From: Magnetospirillum sp. UT-4
GTDB lineage: Bacteria > Pseudomonadota > Alphaproteobacteria > Rhodospirillales > Magnetospirillaceae
Length of the DNA: 64,000 nt
Assembly: GCF_902729435.1 (NCBI RefSeq)
Contig: NZ_CACVCG010000013.1
Coordinates: forward strand, 62,001 to 126,000
Reading direction: 5' to 3'
Position 1 is the first letter of the stretch, and each line of letters opens with the position of its first letter. The translations under genes were made by a program, and so were the position numbers. The notes beneath the pieces were generated by a model. It worked only from the letters and a program-made list of their open reading frames with translations, searched no databases and had not been told where the DNA came from. Shown here piece by piece: positions 27,589 through 37,321 of the stretch.

Positions 27589-29010
27589 TCACGCCGGTGC
27601 ATAGGGCCGCCTCCGCCACGCCTCGCGCCCCAGGTAAAGCGCCGCCAACAGGCCGGCCCCGGCAACCGCCGGCATGTGCCGGGCGGCGATGTGAATGGCG
27701 CACAGGGCCAGGGTGTAGCCGAAGAACAATCCCCACAGGTACAGCGCCGCCCAGTCACGGCCCGAAAGAATCCGCCACCGGCGGATCAGCAGCACCGGAC
27801 CGCCGATCGTCAGGACGATCACCAGTCCGTAAGTCACCACCCGGAATAGGCCCGTCGCCAGCAGGGCCGCCGCCATGACCGGGTCGCCCCCCCTGGCCTG
27901 CTTCCATGCCTTGGATATGCCTGGAAACAGGCGGTCGCCGGTGACCAGCCGGCTGTAGAAGAACGCGTTGTCGAGCGGATTGAGCACCTGAAAGAAGATG
28001 GATTCGTCGAAGTTCTCCATGGTGTTCTGAAGCATGGCGCCGGGGTGACGCAGCCAGGACCTCAGATACAGGGCCTTGTGCAACCGGGCCGATTCCAGTG
28101 CATCGACCCGGTGCTCGGTGAACAGCGCGGCGACGATGTCGAGGACCTCGGCGTAGCTTTTCTCCTTCAGGTGTTCCCGCGCCGTCCGGTCGAGCACGGT
28201 GTCCCCGTCGAACATCACGTGCCCGCGCGCCTCGGCCTTGACCATGGCCTGGATCAGCACGAACTGGGCGCCGGTGGACAGCACCGGCTCGCCGGTGCGC
28301 GCGACGTTCCACGCCATCACCGCCGCGACCACGGCGGCCACCGGCCCCAGCCAGGCCGCCGCCGCCGCCACGGAGCGCGACCGCCACAGCCAGAGCAGAA
28401 GCGGGGGCGACAGCAGGACCAGGAAGGGCAGCCCGTTCCCCCGCAGCAGGCATGCGCATGCCGCCAGCACCCCCAGTCCGAACAGGCGCGGCGGAGAGGC
28501 CGGCGAGCCCCTCAGCAGGCCGATCAGCGGGGCCGCCCACAGGGTTATGAAGGCGCTGGCGAACAGGCTGTCGGGCAACAGCGACTGGTCGTAGAGCATG
28601 CCGATGCCGGTAGCCTGGCCGAAGGCGACGACCAGCGCCAGCCACCGCGAGGCCAGCAGCAGCGCGGCGAGGCGCCAGACCAGGGCGGTGGCGCAGAGGG
28701 AGACGCCGATCTGGAGGCAGACCAGCAGATAAAGGTGGGCTTCGGATGGGCCGAGAAGCCCGCGCAGGGCCGCCACCACCAGGGGGTAGCCGAGGCTGCG
28801 GAACAGGGTCGGCGGGACGGCGTAGCGATCCAGGCCGGCATCGGTGAGCCAGCCGCGCTCGCGCAGAATGGTGTCGGCGATATCACTGTAGGAGGTCCAG
28901 TCCGATTCCCAGGTCGGGCCGAAGACGGCCAGCAACCCCAGCTTGACCACCGCCAGCAGCGCCAGCGCGCCCCATTCCAGCCGGCGCGGGGGCAGGGCCG
29001 CCGCCCTCAC
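27589..29010 (-). CDS. PMT-like (GT-C) membrane glycosyltransferase
   Basis: A 473-residue polytopic protein from GTG 29010, which overlaps the heparinase-family stop (GTGA). About eleven hydrophobic segments are visible. The first is at about 12-28 ([16 protein letters not shown]); it is followed by [16 protein letters not shown], whose acidic D and Y-x-x-A pattern matches the first loop of PMT_2/ArnT-type transferases using polyprenyl-phosphate sugar donors. The frame stays open far upstream, but those residues are the antisense-like reading of the previous gene. It likely transfers a sugar on the periplasmic face; donor and acceptor unknown. Confidence 0.8.
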   Translation of the reverse strand: MRAAALPPRRLEWGALALLAVVKLGLLAVFGPTWESDWTSYSDIADTILRERGWLTDAGLDRYAVPPTLFRSLGYPLVVAALRGLLGPSEAHLYLLVCLQIGVSLCATALVWRLAALLLASRWLALVVAFGQATGIGMLYDQSLLPDSLFASAFITLWAAPLIGLLRGSPASPPRLFGLGVLAACACLLRGNGLPFLVLLSPPLLLWLWRSRSVAAAAAWLGPVAAVVAAVMAWNVARTGEPVLSTGAQFVLIQAMVKAEARGHVMFDGDTVLDRTAREHLKEKSYAEVLDIVAALFTEHRVDALESARLHKALYLRSWLRHPGAMLQNTMENFDESIFFQVLNPLDNAFFYSRLVTGDRLFPGISKAWKQARGGDPVMAAALLATGLFRVVTYGLVIVLTIGGPVLLIRRWRILSGRDWAALYLWGLFFGYTLALCAIHIAARHMPAVAGAGLLAALYLGREAWRRRPYAPA

Positions 29011-31100
29011 CCCGAGGCCTCCACCCGGCCGTAGCCAGGCGAATAGGCCACGTTGGCCGCCAGATCGCCCGGATCGGCGATCAAGTGCTCGGTCACTGCG
29101 GTGTCGTCGCCCACCTGCGTCCCGCCCCGGCAATCCTCGATGACGACGGCGCCGCCGCCCACCAGCACGCGCCGCCACACCCGCTCGCCGAAGCCGTCGT
29201 GGCGGCCCAGGAACTGCCCGTCCTGGAACCGCAGCGCGCGGGCCTGCGCCCGGTCCTCCAGCCGGAACGGCGCCAGCAGGCCGGCCGGTTCGGCCTCGCC
29301 GTGGCGCGGCACGCAATGGGCCAGGGCCGAGCGGTAGGCGTTCCGCGCCGCCGGATCGGGGGTGTAGACGAAGGTGCCGGGGTCGCGGGCCCAGGGCACG
29401 CCGTCGATCTCGATCTCCACCGCCAGCTGATCGTTGTGGGCGTGGCCGCCGTTGCCGTTCTGGCCGATGGGGCCGCAGCGCACCGACACGAAGGCGCGGG
29501 CGCCGCGCCAGATGAACAGGCCGAACTCGGGATAGGCGACCGCTTCCATCCCCTCCAGCGCCGCCGGGTCGGGCGGGGTGACGACCACGCGGGTGATGGT
29601 CGTGGCGTCCGTTTCCGGCTCGTCCCCGGGCAAAGCGGCCGCCGGATCGCAAGGGACGGCGAAACGGGTACCGCCGGCCAGATCGGCGATGACCGCGCTC
29701 TCCACAGCCGCCTGCGGCGCCGTGGCCAGATCGAGGTCGAACACCCCTTTGCCGGCGGCGATCAGGGGGCCGAAATCCAGGTCGGCGGTGCCCGGCGTCA
29801 GCTTGAAGAACCGCCCCGAATCGTTGTCGCCCACCTGCACCGCGATGCCGGAGGGCATGGTGACGGCGGCGGCGAACCGCACCGCCCGCGCCAGCCGTTC
29901 CATCGCCGTGTCGGAGAACGGCGGCCAGGCCATCGGGCCGGGGGCCAGCGCCGGGCGGCGGCGCCACAGGGTGTGGTCGTAGTCCCGGAAGGCGCGGCGG
30001 CGCTCCTCGGGCAGGCCCAGCACCATCGCCACGGTGTACAGCGCCATTTCCGCCGACAGCCGGTGATAGGCGGTGGACGCCTCGAAATTGGCCCCGTCGG
30101 GCAGGAACTGGCGCTCGATTTCCGCCGCCAGCTGCTGCACCGCGAAAACCAGGAAGGTGTCGGATTCCGCATCGGCCGGCAGATAGGCGGCGATCCACGC
30201 CAGGCCGCAGATGTCGGCGAGGTAGTGGTTGCCGCGATGGGCCTGGTTCCACTCCAGATTGCCGGCGATGTGGCGGGCATGGGCCAACATCGACACCGTC
30301 AGCTCCTCCTCGAACGGCTCGTCGAGATCGGCGCCGAAGGCCAGGAACAGGTCGCGGGCCAGCACGATGTTGGCGGCGCGGATGGCCACATCCATGGCGC
30401 AGGCCCAGTTCACCCCCCAGCCCGGCGGATTGGCGGCGATGAAGTCCAGCACCTGATTGCGGAATTCGGCCGCCAGCCGCGCGTCGCCGTCCAGCCCGAA
30501 GGCCATGGCCAGCACCGGCAGGTGCTGCAGCCGGGCCAGCTCCCACGGCAGCTTGATGTCCACCCCCGGCGCGTGGCCATAGGGCACGCTGCCGCCCCAG
30601 CGGCGCGGCGACCAGCGATAGCCGGAACGGAAATCCACGTGCCAGTCGATGGGGCGGTAGGACTCGTCCTCGATCAGCGAAACGATACCCAGCACCCGCG
30701 CTCGGTTGCCGCGCCACGCCTGCCCGGCCAGCGCCTGGCGCCATTCGGGCGGAAGCGCCGCGCCGGGGCCGTAGCGCCAGGGGCCGAAGCCGGGATAGCG
30801 TTCGCCGTGGGCCACCCGGACCGGCCCGGAGCCCAACAGGTCGAAGCGATGCGCCCGCGCCGCCGCCGCCGCGGCGCGGATGGCGTCGGCATTGGCGGCC
30901 AGGAGGGTTTGGTCGGGGCGGGCGAGGCGGCGGGCGAGGCGGCCTTGCACCTGGGACACGGGCGGAAAGCTGCATTGGCCCCGCATCAGCCGCCCGACCA
31001 GATTGCGGCCGGTCTGGCGCAGGGCGTAGCGCAGCGCCTTGCGCGCCGCCTCGCCCGGCGACATGGCCAAGGCGTGGCGGATCAGGTGGCCCAATGCCAT
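29007..31100 (-). CDS. Heparinase II/III family protein
   Basis: A 697-residue soluble protein. The N-terminal helical toroid carries NQAHRGNHYLADI near 275 and FLPDGANFEASTAYHRLS near 325, whose N, Y and H residues correspond to the lyase active region. The C-terminal beta-sandwich contains GNGGHAHNDQLA near 500, the heparinase II/III signature. No signal peptide is obvious. In alphaproteobacteria a member of this family commonly sits with rsmB and purH, as here. Role in glycan turnover or assembly is inferred. It starts 4 bases after the CapD stop and overlaps the next gene by 4 bases. Confidence 0.9.
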   Translation of the reverse strand: MALGHLIRHALAMSPGEAARKALRYALRQTGRNLVGRLMRGQCSFPPVSQVQGRLARRLARPDQTLLAANADAIRAAAAAARAHRFDLLGSGPVRVAHGERYPGFGPWRYGPGAALPPEWRQALAGQAWRGNRARVLGIVSLIEDESYRPIDWHVDFRSGYRWSPRRWGGSVPYGHAPGVDIKLPWELARLQHLPVLAMAFGLDGDARLAAEFRNQVLDFIAANPPGWGVNWACAMDVAIRAANIVLARDLFLAFGADLDEPFEEELTVSMLAHARHIAGNLEWNQAHRGNHYLADICGLAWIAAYLPADAESDTFLVFAVQQLAAEIERQFLPDGANFEASTAYHRLSAEMALYTVAMVLGLPEERRRAFRDYDHTLWRRRPALAPGPMAWPPFSDTAMERLARAVRFAAAVTMPSGIAVQVGDNDSGRFFKLTPGTADLDFGPLIAAGKGVFDLDLATAPQAAVESAVIADLAGGTRFAVPCDPAAALPGDEPETDATTITRVVVTPPDPAALEGMEAVAYPEFGLFIWRGARAFVSVRCGPIGQNGNGGHAHNDQLAVEIEIDGVPWARDPGTFVYTPDPAARNAYRSALAHCVPRHGEAEPAGLLAPFRLEDRAQARALRFQDGQFLGRHDGFGERVWRRVLVGGGAVVIEDCRGGTQVGDDTAVTEHLIADPGDLAANVAYSPGYGRVEASG

Positions 31101-31104
31101 GTCG

Positions 31105-33024
31105 TCACGCCACCGGCTCGGGCGCGGAGACGGACTTGGCCGCCGTCTGGGGCGCGTATTCCGGCACCATGCGCTTCAGGATGGCCAGCACCCGCTCAGG
31201 CTGGTGGGCGCGGCAGCCGGCCTCGAGCTCGGACAGGGCCACCCCCAGCTCCTCGGCGTCCACCGAACGCGGCGCCGCCACCAGGATGCCCTTGCGTTCC
31301 GTGGGCAGCGGCGGCTCGGCGCCGTGGAAGATCTCCTCGAACAGCTTCTCGCCGGGCCGCAGGCCGGTGAACGTTACCTTGACGTCCACGTCTGGGCGCA
31401 GGCCGGCCAGGCGGATCATCTGGCGGGCGAGATCGACGATGCGCACCGGCTCGCCCATGTCGAGGACGAAGATCTTGCCGCGATAGTCGTCGTGCTCCAG
31501 CCCGAAGGCCGAGGCCTGCAGCACCAGCTCGACCGCTTCGCGCACGGTCATGAAGTAGCGGGTCATGTCGGGATGGGTGACGGTCAGCGGCCCGCCTTCG
31601 GCCAATTGGCGCTGGAACAGCGGCACCACCGAGCCGGTCGAGCCCAGCACGTTGCCGAAGCGCACGGTGACGAAGCGGGTCGGCGTGCCCGACAGGTCCA
31701 CCGCCTGGGTGTACATCTCGGCCATGCGCTTCGAGGCGCCCATCACGTTGGTGGGGTTGACCGCCTTGTCGGTGGAGATCTGCACCATCAGGCGCACCCG
31801 CGCCTCGACGCAGGCATCGGCGACGATGCGGGTGCCCACCGCGTTGGTCAGCAGGCCCTCGTCCGGGTTCCATTCGACCATGGGAACGTGCTTCAGGGCG
31901 GCGGCGTGGAACACCAGCTCGGGGCGGTGCTCGGCCATGACGGTACGCAGCTTGGCGGCGTCGCGCACGTCGCCGACCACCGGCACGCGGTGAATATCGG
32001 GATGGCTGCCGGCCAGCTCGAGGTCGATGGCGTAGAGGTTGAACTCGCCCGCATCGAACAGCACCAGCCGCTCCGGCCCGAAGCCGGCGATCTGGCGCAC
32101 CAGTTCCGAGCCGATGGAGCCGCCGGCCCCGGTCACCAGCACCCGGCGGCCCTTGATCATCGCCTCCATGGCGTCGCGGTCGAGCACCGTCTGCGGCCGG
32201 CCCAGCAGGTCCTCGACGGCGATGGGGCGGATGGTCAGCTGATCCTCGACCCCGTCCTTGAGATCGGTCAGGCGGGGAATGCGGGCCAGCGGCAGCCCCA
32301 GCCGGTCGGCATCGTCGAGCAGGTGGCGCACCACCGCGCCGTCCAGGCGGTGGTCGGTGACGATCAGGCGCTGCGGCCCGTCGCCCCGGGCGCGAAGCTG
32401 CGCCAGCACCGCCTCCAGCTCGGTGAACGAGCCCAGCACGTCGATGCCGTGGATGTTGCGCCCGACCCGGGTGCCCATCTCGGACAGCAGGCCGACGGCG
32501 CGGTACTCGGCGTCGGGGGCGGCGGTGGCGCGGATGAACAGCTCGGCCTCGTCGCCGGCGCCGACCAGCAGGACCGGAATGCGGCTGCGCCCGTCGGCGG
32601 CCTGGCGCACCGCCCGGCGGCGGTCCTTCCAGCTGCGGTAGACGAAGCGCGGCCCCCCCAGCAGCGCCAGCAGCACGAACCAGTTGATGATCAGGATGGA
32701 GCGCGGCAGGTCCTGCAGCCGCGTCACCATGAACATGGCCAGGTAGAAGATGCCGATGGTCAGCGTCGCGCCCTTGGCCAGGGTCAGCAGATCGTTGACC
32801 GAAGCGTAACGCCACACCCCCTTGTACATGCGCGACAGCAGGAAGGCGGAAGCGGCGACGCCGGTGAAGGTCAGCGTCGCCAGCACCATCATGGTGTGAT
32901 CCCACCCCATCACGCCGAGGTCGCCCTGGCGCAGATAGACGGCGGCGACGAAGGACAGCGCCGCCATGACCAGGTCATGGGCGAAGGCGATATGGCCGCG
33001 ATGGAAGGTGGGCTTGCCGATCAT
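31105..33024 (-). CDS. CapD/FlaA1-type membrane nucleoside-diphosphate sugar 4,6-dehydratase
   Basis: A 639-residue protein. Four hydrophobic spans occupy about 15-125, followed by a CoA-binding-like Rossmann domain (VLLVGAGDEAELF near 151). The SDR domain starts at VLVTGAGGSIGSELVRQ (295-311), with ISTDKAVNPTNVMGASK holding the Lys and the Met that replaces Tyr in this class. Such enzymes form UDP-4-keto-6-deoxy sugars from UDP-GlcNAc for O-antigen or capsule. It heads the long minus-strand operon. The divergent radical SAM gene starts 133 bases away. Confidence 0.93.
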   Translation of the reverse strand: MIGKPTFHRGHIAFAHDLVMAALSFVAAVYLRQGDLGVMGWDHTMMVLATLTFTGVAASAFLLSRMYKGVWRYASVNDLLTLAKGATLTIGIFYLAMFMVTRLQDLPRSILIINWFVLLALLGGPRFVYRSWKDRRRAVRQAADGRSRIPVLLVGAGDEAELFIRATAAPDAEYRAVGLLSEMGTRVGRNIHGIDVLGSFTELEAVLAQLRARGDGPQRLIVTDHRLDGAVVRHLLDDADRLGLPLARIPRLTDLKDGVEDQLTIRPIAVEDLLGRPQTVLDRDAMEAMIKGRRVLVTGAGGSIGSELVRQIAGFGPERLVLFDAGEFNLYAIDLELAGSHPDIHRVPVVGDVRDAAKLRTVMAEHRPELVFHAAALKHVPMVEWNPDEGLLTNAVGTRIVADACVEARVRLMVQISTDKAVNPTNVMGASKRMAEMYTQAVDLSGTPTRFVTVRFGNVLGSTGSVVPLFQRQLAEGGPLTVTHPDMTRYFMTVREAVELVLQASAFGLEHDDYRGKIFVLDMGEPVRIVDLARQMIRLAGLRPDVDVKVTFTGLRPGEKLFEEIFHGAEPPLPTERKGILVAAPRSVDAEELGVALSELEAGCRAHQPERVLAILKRMVPEYAPQTAAKSVSAPEPVA

Positions 33025-33094
33025 GGTGACGCATAGTTACCCCAGCCGCCGGAACGAGTCCAATAGGCTTGCGCGCCGGCGCGGCCACTGGCGC

Positions 33095-33124
33095 TTGGCA
33101 ACGCCTCCCCCGGACCCCTATATA
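33095..33124 (+). promoter_or_regulatory. Putative sigma-70 promoter of the radical SAM gene
   Basis: TTGGCA (33095-33100) and TATATA (33119-33124) are separated by 18 bases in otherwise very GC-rich DNA, 34 bases before ATG 33158. Spacing and motif quality fit a housekeeping promoter. It lies in the divergent gap between the CapD-type gene and the radical SAM gene. Confidence 0.5.
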
Positions 33125-33157
33125 TTGCTCACCGCAGGGACCAGGACAGATCTCCCC

Positions 33158-34252
33158 ATGAGCGACCGCTTCTCCATCGACAGCCACAAGCTGATCTACC
33201 ACCCGCAGCGGGTGGCCCAACTGCTCGAATCGAAGGGGGACTGGGAAAAGGCCAAGACGGTCTATCCCATCTATGTCGAGCTGGGACCGGTCGGGGCCTG
33301 CAACCACCGTTGCGTCTTCTGCGCCTACGACTACATCGGCTACCAGACCCGCACCCTGGCCTACGACCTGCTGGCCGAGCGCATCCCCGAGATGGGGCGC
33401 CTGGGGGTCAGGAGCATCATGCTGGCCGGCGAGGGCGAGCCGATGCTGCACAAGGACATCGTCCGCATCGTGCAGCTGATTAAGTCCTCGGGCATCGACG
33501 TGTCGTTCACCACCAACGCCACCGCCATGCCCAGGGACTTCCCCGAGGAGGCGCTGCCGCACGTGTCGTGGATCAAGGCCTCCATCAACGCCGGCTCGCC
33601 CGAGACCTACGCCCAGGTCCACCGTACCAAGGCCGCCCATTTCGATTTGGCGCTCAAGAACCTTGCGACCATGGTCGAAGCGCGCCGCCGCAAGGGGCTG
33701 TCCGTGACCCTGGGGGCCCAGCTCCTGCTGCTGCCCGAGAACGCGCACGAGGTCCGCGCCCTGGCCGAGCGGGTGCGCGAGACCGGCCTCGACTACCTGG
33801 TCGTCAAGCCCTACTCGCACGTCGAGCGCAGCATCACCCAGGCCTACAAGGATATCGACTACACCGCCTTCCTCGCGCTCGAGGACAGCCTGAGGGATCT
33901 CAATTCGGAGACCTTCAGCGTCGTGTTCCGCTCCAACACCATGCGCAAATACACGTCGGACGACCGCTACACCCGCTGCTACTCGGTGCCCTATCTGTGG
34001 GCCCACATCATGGCGTCGGGCGTGGTCAACGGCTGCGGCGGCTTCCTCAGCGACGAGCGCTTCGAGTTCGGCAACATCAACGATTCGTCGTTCCAGGCCA
34101 TCTGGGAGGGCGAGAAGCGGCGGCAGAACTACGAGTTCGTCACCCATCACCTCGACATCGAGGAATGCCGCAAGAACTGCCGCATGGACGAGGTCAACCG
34201 CTACCTGTTCCGGCTGATCGACAACCCGCCCGGGCACGTCAACTTCATCTGA
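33158..34252 (+). CDS. Radical SAM enzyme with SPASM/Twitch-like C-terminus
   Basis: A 364-residue enzyme. C48, C52 and C55 in PVGACNHRCVFC form the SAM-cleaving cluster site; MLAGEGEPMLHKDIV is the GEP motif of SPASM-type members. C-terminal cysteines (TRCYSVP, NGCGGFL, ECRKNCRMDE) fit an auxiliary cluster. No B12-binding half. ATG 33158 was chosen over upstream in-frame starts because the protein homology begins there and a promoter precedes it. It stands alone on the plus strand between minus-strand glycan genes, overlapping the O-antigen ligase gene by 8 bases tail to tail. It may act on a sugar or glycolipid. Confidence 0.87.
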   Translation: MSDRFSIDSHKLIYHPQRVAQLLESKGDWEKAKTVYPIYVELGPVGACNHRCVFCAYDYIGYQTRTLAYDLLAERIPEMGRLGVRSIMLAGEGEPMLHKDIVRIVQLIKSSGIDVSFTTNATAMPRDFPEEALPHVSWIKASINAGSPETYAQVHRTKAAHFDLALKNLATMVEARRRKGLSVTLGAQLLLLPENAHEVRALAERVRETGLDYLVVKPYSHVERSITQAYKDIDYTAFLALEDSLRDLNSETFSVVFRSNTMRKYTSDDRYTRCYSVPYLWAHIMASGVVNGCGGFLSDERFEFGNINDSSFQAIWEGEKRRQNYEFVTHHLDIEECRKNCRMDEVNRYLFRLIDNPPGHVNFI

Positions 34253-35432
34253 CCCGGCGGGTGACCGCCACCGTCATCGCCGCCGACGCCCATAGGGTCG
34301 CCTGCCACCAGCTCTGCCAAATGCCGTAGCTGGAACAAGCGATGACCAGCCCGCCCGCCAGCACCGCCGCCGCCGTGGCCCGCGCGGGCACGGCGGGGAT
34401 GGAGGAAACGGCGCCGACCAGACGGTAGAGCAGCACCGCCAGCGCCGCCGCCCCGACCGCCCCGAGTTCCAGCCATATCTGCAGGACGGCGTTGTGGGGA
34501 TGCAGCGGCAACAACTGCTCCTCCACCGGGGCGGCGGCGTCCGGCGGCGAAATTCGGAGCCGCGCCTCGCCGCCAGAGAGGGACCGCGACGAATCCATTC
34601 CGAAACCAAGCACCGGCCTCTCCGCGATCCGCTCGCCGACATAGCGCCAGATGGTCAGCCGGTGATGCAGCGAAGGCTGCCGCCACCCCCAACTGGCATA
34701 GGACTGGGCGGGATCGGGGATGAAGACGGTGGCCAGCGGTGCCGTCGCCACCAGGACGACCAGCCCCACCCGCGCGACTCGAAGTGCGCCAGTCCCCGCC
34801 AGGCGGACCGTCATGAACACCGCCAGCGACACCACCATGGCCAGCAGCGAGGTGCGATTGTCGGCCAGGGCGATGGCGCCCCCGGCCCCAAGGGCCAAGG
34901 CCAGGGCCAAGGCCGTCCTTCCCCGCTCGGACAGCCACAGCACCGCCGGCAGTGCGAGCAGAAGCAGAACCGAGGTCGCCCGGTTGGCCACGCCCTTGAT
35001 GCCACTGCCGCCGATGTCGCCGTGCAGTGCGCCGGACGCGCCGTAATCGACAGCCAGCAGAAGGCCGGCGGCCGCCACGCCCGCCGTCAGCGCGCTGCCG
35101 ACCACGCGCCGGCCATCGTCATCCAAGGTCGCGGCATAATGGATCAGGCCAATGCCCAGCAGCGCCGCAACAGCCACCTTGCCGGCGGCCACCACCGCAT
35201 TTGCCGGGACCGGACCCCAGAATGCGGAGATGGCGGCATAGGCGGCGAGAAAGAGCACCGCCCAGGCACAGCGCCCCGAAACCAGGCGCCCGCGCCGCCA
35301 CGCCAAAGCCACGACGAAAACGGCCGTCAGGCCGACCGGCATCACCACCGCGGGCGGTGACAGCACGGCGACCGCCGGCAGGGTGGCTGCCATGAAGGCC
35401 AGGGCGAGCACTTCGTCGCGTTTGGTGATCAT
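34245..35432 (-). CDS. O-antigen ligase / Wzy-like polymerase family membrane protein
   Basis: A 395-residue protein with about twelve hydrophobic segments. The large periplasmic loop carries GFGMDSSRS and LHPHNAVLQIWLELG; the H-x-H-N motif is the conserved feature of the Wzy_C/O-antigen ligase family, which joins glycan to lipid A-core or polymerises repeat units. ATG 35432 overlaps the rsmB stop (ATGA), so it is translationally coupled to rRNA methyltransferase, an odd pairing. It ends convergently with the radical SAM gene at 34252. Confidence 0.85.
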   Translation of the reverse strand: MITKRDEVLALAFMAATLPAVAVLSPPAVVMPVGLTAVFVVALAWRRGRLVSGRCAWAVLFLAAYAAISAFWGPVPANAVVAAGKVAVAALLGIGLIHYAATLDDDGRRVVGSALTAGVAAAGLLLAVDYGASGALHGDIGGSGIKGVANRATSVLLLLALPAVLWLSERGRTALALALALGAGGAIALADNRTSLLAMVVSLAVFMTVRLAGTGALRVARVGLVVLVATAPLATVFIPDPAQSYASWGWRQPSLHHRLTIWRYVGERIAERPVLGFGMDSSRSLSGGEARLRISPPDAAAPVEEQLLPLHPHNAVLQIWLELGAVGAAALAVLLYRLVGAVSSIPAVPARATAAAVLAGGLVIACSSYGIWQSWWQATLWASAAMTVAVTRRVR

Positions 35433-36712
35433 GCTGTCGCTGCCCGCACCAGCCGCGCCGCATAGAACCCGTCCATTCCGCCCAGTTCGGCCATGTGGCA
35501 CGGCAGCGTCCTCAGATCCCCGGCCGGGGTCAGCAGCTCGGCCAGACCGCCGACCTCCTCGGGCCGCACCGGCAGGCGCTCGACCGCACCCGCCGCCAGC
35601 AGCCGTTCCACCTGCGCCACACCCTCCTCGGGCTCCAGCGAGCAGACGCAATAGACCAGGGTGCCGCCGGGCTTCAGCATCTCCAGCGCCGCCCGCAGCA
35701 GCGCCGCCTGCTGGTCGGCCAGGGCCGCCACGTCGCCCGGCCCCTTCAGCCGCAGGCCGTCGGGATGGCGCCGCAGCGTGCCGGTGGCGGTGCAGGGGGC
35801 GTCCAGCAGCACCGCGTCGAAGGGGCTCTCGGGCCGCCACGCGGCGACGTCGGCGGCGACCATGTCGGCCTCCAGCTTCAGCCGGTCGAGGTTTTGGCGC
35901 ACCCGCTCCAGCCGGCGGGCCGAGCGGTCCACCGCCGTGACCAGCGCCCCGGCGGCCGCCAGTTGCAGCGCCTTGCCGCCGGGCGCGGCGCAAAGGTCGG
36001 CGACCCGCTTGCCGGCGACCTCGCCCAGCAGGCGGGCGGGGATGGCGGCGGCCATGTCCTGCACCCACCACGCCCCCTCGGCGAAGCCCGGCAGGGCGGT
36101 GACGTCGCCGCCGGCGGCGCGGCGCAAGGACCCGGTGGGCAGCAACTCGGCCTGCAGCCGTTCCGCCCAGAAGGCGGGATCGCCCATGGCGGTGATGTCC
36201 ACCGGCGCCTCGTGCAGATGGGCCTCGGCAATGGCCCGCGCGGTGTCCTTGCCATAGGCGGCGCACCAGGACCGCCACAGCCAGTCCGGGGTGTTGAGCC
36301 GGCCGGCATCCTGCGCCGCCGCCCAGGCCCGGCCCTCGCGGTCGAGCCGGCGCAGCACCGCGTTGACCAGCTTGGCGAAGCCGTTGAGGGGACCGCCCTT
36401 GACCAGATCGACGGTGGCCGAGATGGCGGCGTGCGGCGGCGTGTCGAGGAACAAGAGCTGCACCGCACCCAGGCGCAGCACGTCCATCACCCGGCGCGAG
36501 CGGGCCGGCAACGGGCGGTCCAGGCAGCGGCCGATCAGATCGTCGAGCTGGCCCAGCCGGCGCAGCACGGTGGCCGCCAGCAGGCGGGCGAAGGCGCGGT
36601 CGCGGGGCTCCAGCGCCGCCAGCCGTTTGTCGGACTCGAGCGCCTCGTCCAGCAGGTGCCGCCCGGCCAGCACCGCGTCGAGCAGCTCGAGGGCGATCGT
36701 CCTGGCATTCAT
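35429..36712 (-). CDS. rsmB: 16S rRNA (cytosine-967-C5)-methyltransferase
   Basis: A 427-residue protein. The N-terminal about 125 residues form a NusB-like RNA-binding domain (RDRAFARLL, AVLRRLDREG). The SAM domain has LCAAPGGKALQL (240-251), VLLDAPCTATGT (301-312, C307) and TLVYCVCSLEPEEG, where C357 stands at the catalytic cysteine position. It methylates C967 of 16S rRNA. The ATG overlaps the gmhB stop, and its stop overlaps the O-antigen ligase start. Confidence 0.95.
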   Translation of the reverse strand: MNARTIALELLDAVLAGRHLLDEALESDKRLAALEPRDRAFARLLAATVLRRLGQLDDLIGRCLDRPLPARSRRVMDVLRLGAVQLLFLDTPPHAAISATVDLVKGGPLNGFAKLVNAVLRRLDREGRAWAAAQDAGRLNTPDWLWRSWCAAYGKDTARAIAEAHLHEAPVDITAMGDPAFWAERLQAELLPTGSLRRAAGGDVTALPGFAEGAWWVQDMAAAIPARLLGEVAGKRVADLCAAPGGKALQLAAAGALVTAVDRSARRLERVRQNLDRLKLEADMVAADVAAWRPESPFDAVLLDAPCTATGTLRRHPDGLRLKGPGDVAALADQQAALLRAALEMLKPGGTLVYCVCSLEPEEGVAQVERLLAAGAVERLPVRPEEVGGLAELLTPAGDLRTLPCHMAELGGMDGFYAARLVRAATA

Positions 36713-37278
36713 GTGGTTGCGGCCAGGATCATCTCGACCGCCGCCGGCAGGTCATCGACCACGTGATGGGCCTTGGTCCCGGCCACATGCTTGGCGCCGT
36801 GGCCGGTGCGCACCAGGAAGGTCTCGGCCCCCACCGCCAGGCCCAGCTCCACGTCCACCTCCTTGTCGCCGATCATGACGGAGCGGGCGGGATCGAAGCC
36901 GTGCTCGGCCACCGCCTGCTCCACCATGCCGGGCAGCGGCTTGCGGCAGGCGCAATCGTCGTCGGGGCCGTGCGGGCACAGATAGACGCCGTCCACCGCC
37001 GCCCCCTCGGCCGCCAGCAGCTCGGTCATGCGGGCATGGATCCGGTCCAGCCGCGCCAGGTCGAAATAGCCCCGCGCGATGCCCGACTGGTTGGTGATCA
37101 CCGCCACCCCGAAGCCGGCATCCTTGAGCCGCCGGATCGCCGCGCCGGCGCCGGGGATCAGGACGAAATCGTCGGGGTCGGACAGGTAATGCTTTTCGAC
37201 GTTGAGGGTTCCGTCACGGTCGATCAGCACGAAGCGGCGGGCATCAGGCAAGGCAGGGGCTTCCCGGTCAAGGAGCAA
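36709..37278 (-). CDS. gmhB: D-glycero-manno-heptose-1,7-bisphosphate 7-phosphatase
   Basis: A 189-residue HAD phosphatase. The nucleophile and acid are D20 and D22 in LIDRDGTLN, motif II is VITNQSGIARG and motif III/IV is RKPLPGM and MIGDKEVDVELG. The zinc loop CPHGPDDDCAC marks GmhB-type histidinol/heptose phosphatases. It removes the 7-phosphate in the ADP- or GDP-heptose route for LPS core or other heptose glycans. The partner isomerase gmhA lies 1.9 kb away on the other strand; kinase and nucleotidyltransferase genes are not in the window. Confidence 0.93.
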   Translation of the reverse strand: MLLDREAPALPDARRFVLIDRDGTLNVEKHYLSDPDDFVLIPGAGAAIRRLKDAGFGVAVITNQSGIARGYFDLARLDRIHARMTELLAAEGAAVDGVYLCPHGPDDDCACRKPLPGMVEQAVAEHGFDPARSVMIGDKEVDVELGLAVGAETFLVRTGHGAKHVAGTKAHHVVDDLPAAVEMILAATT

Positions 37279-37321
37279 CGGCCGGCAGAGTGCATCCGCC
37301 GGCCCCGCCTTGGCAAGGCCG

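Noticed and set aside
27589..30975. Apparent 1128-residue fusion of heparinase region and membrane protein
   Set aside because: Only the part after GTG 29010 has membrane-protein character; the upstream part is the wrong frame of the heparinase gene.
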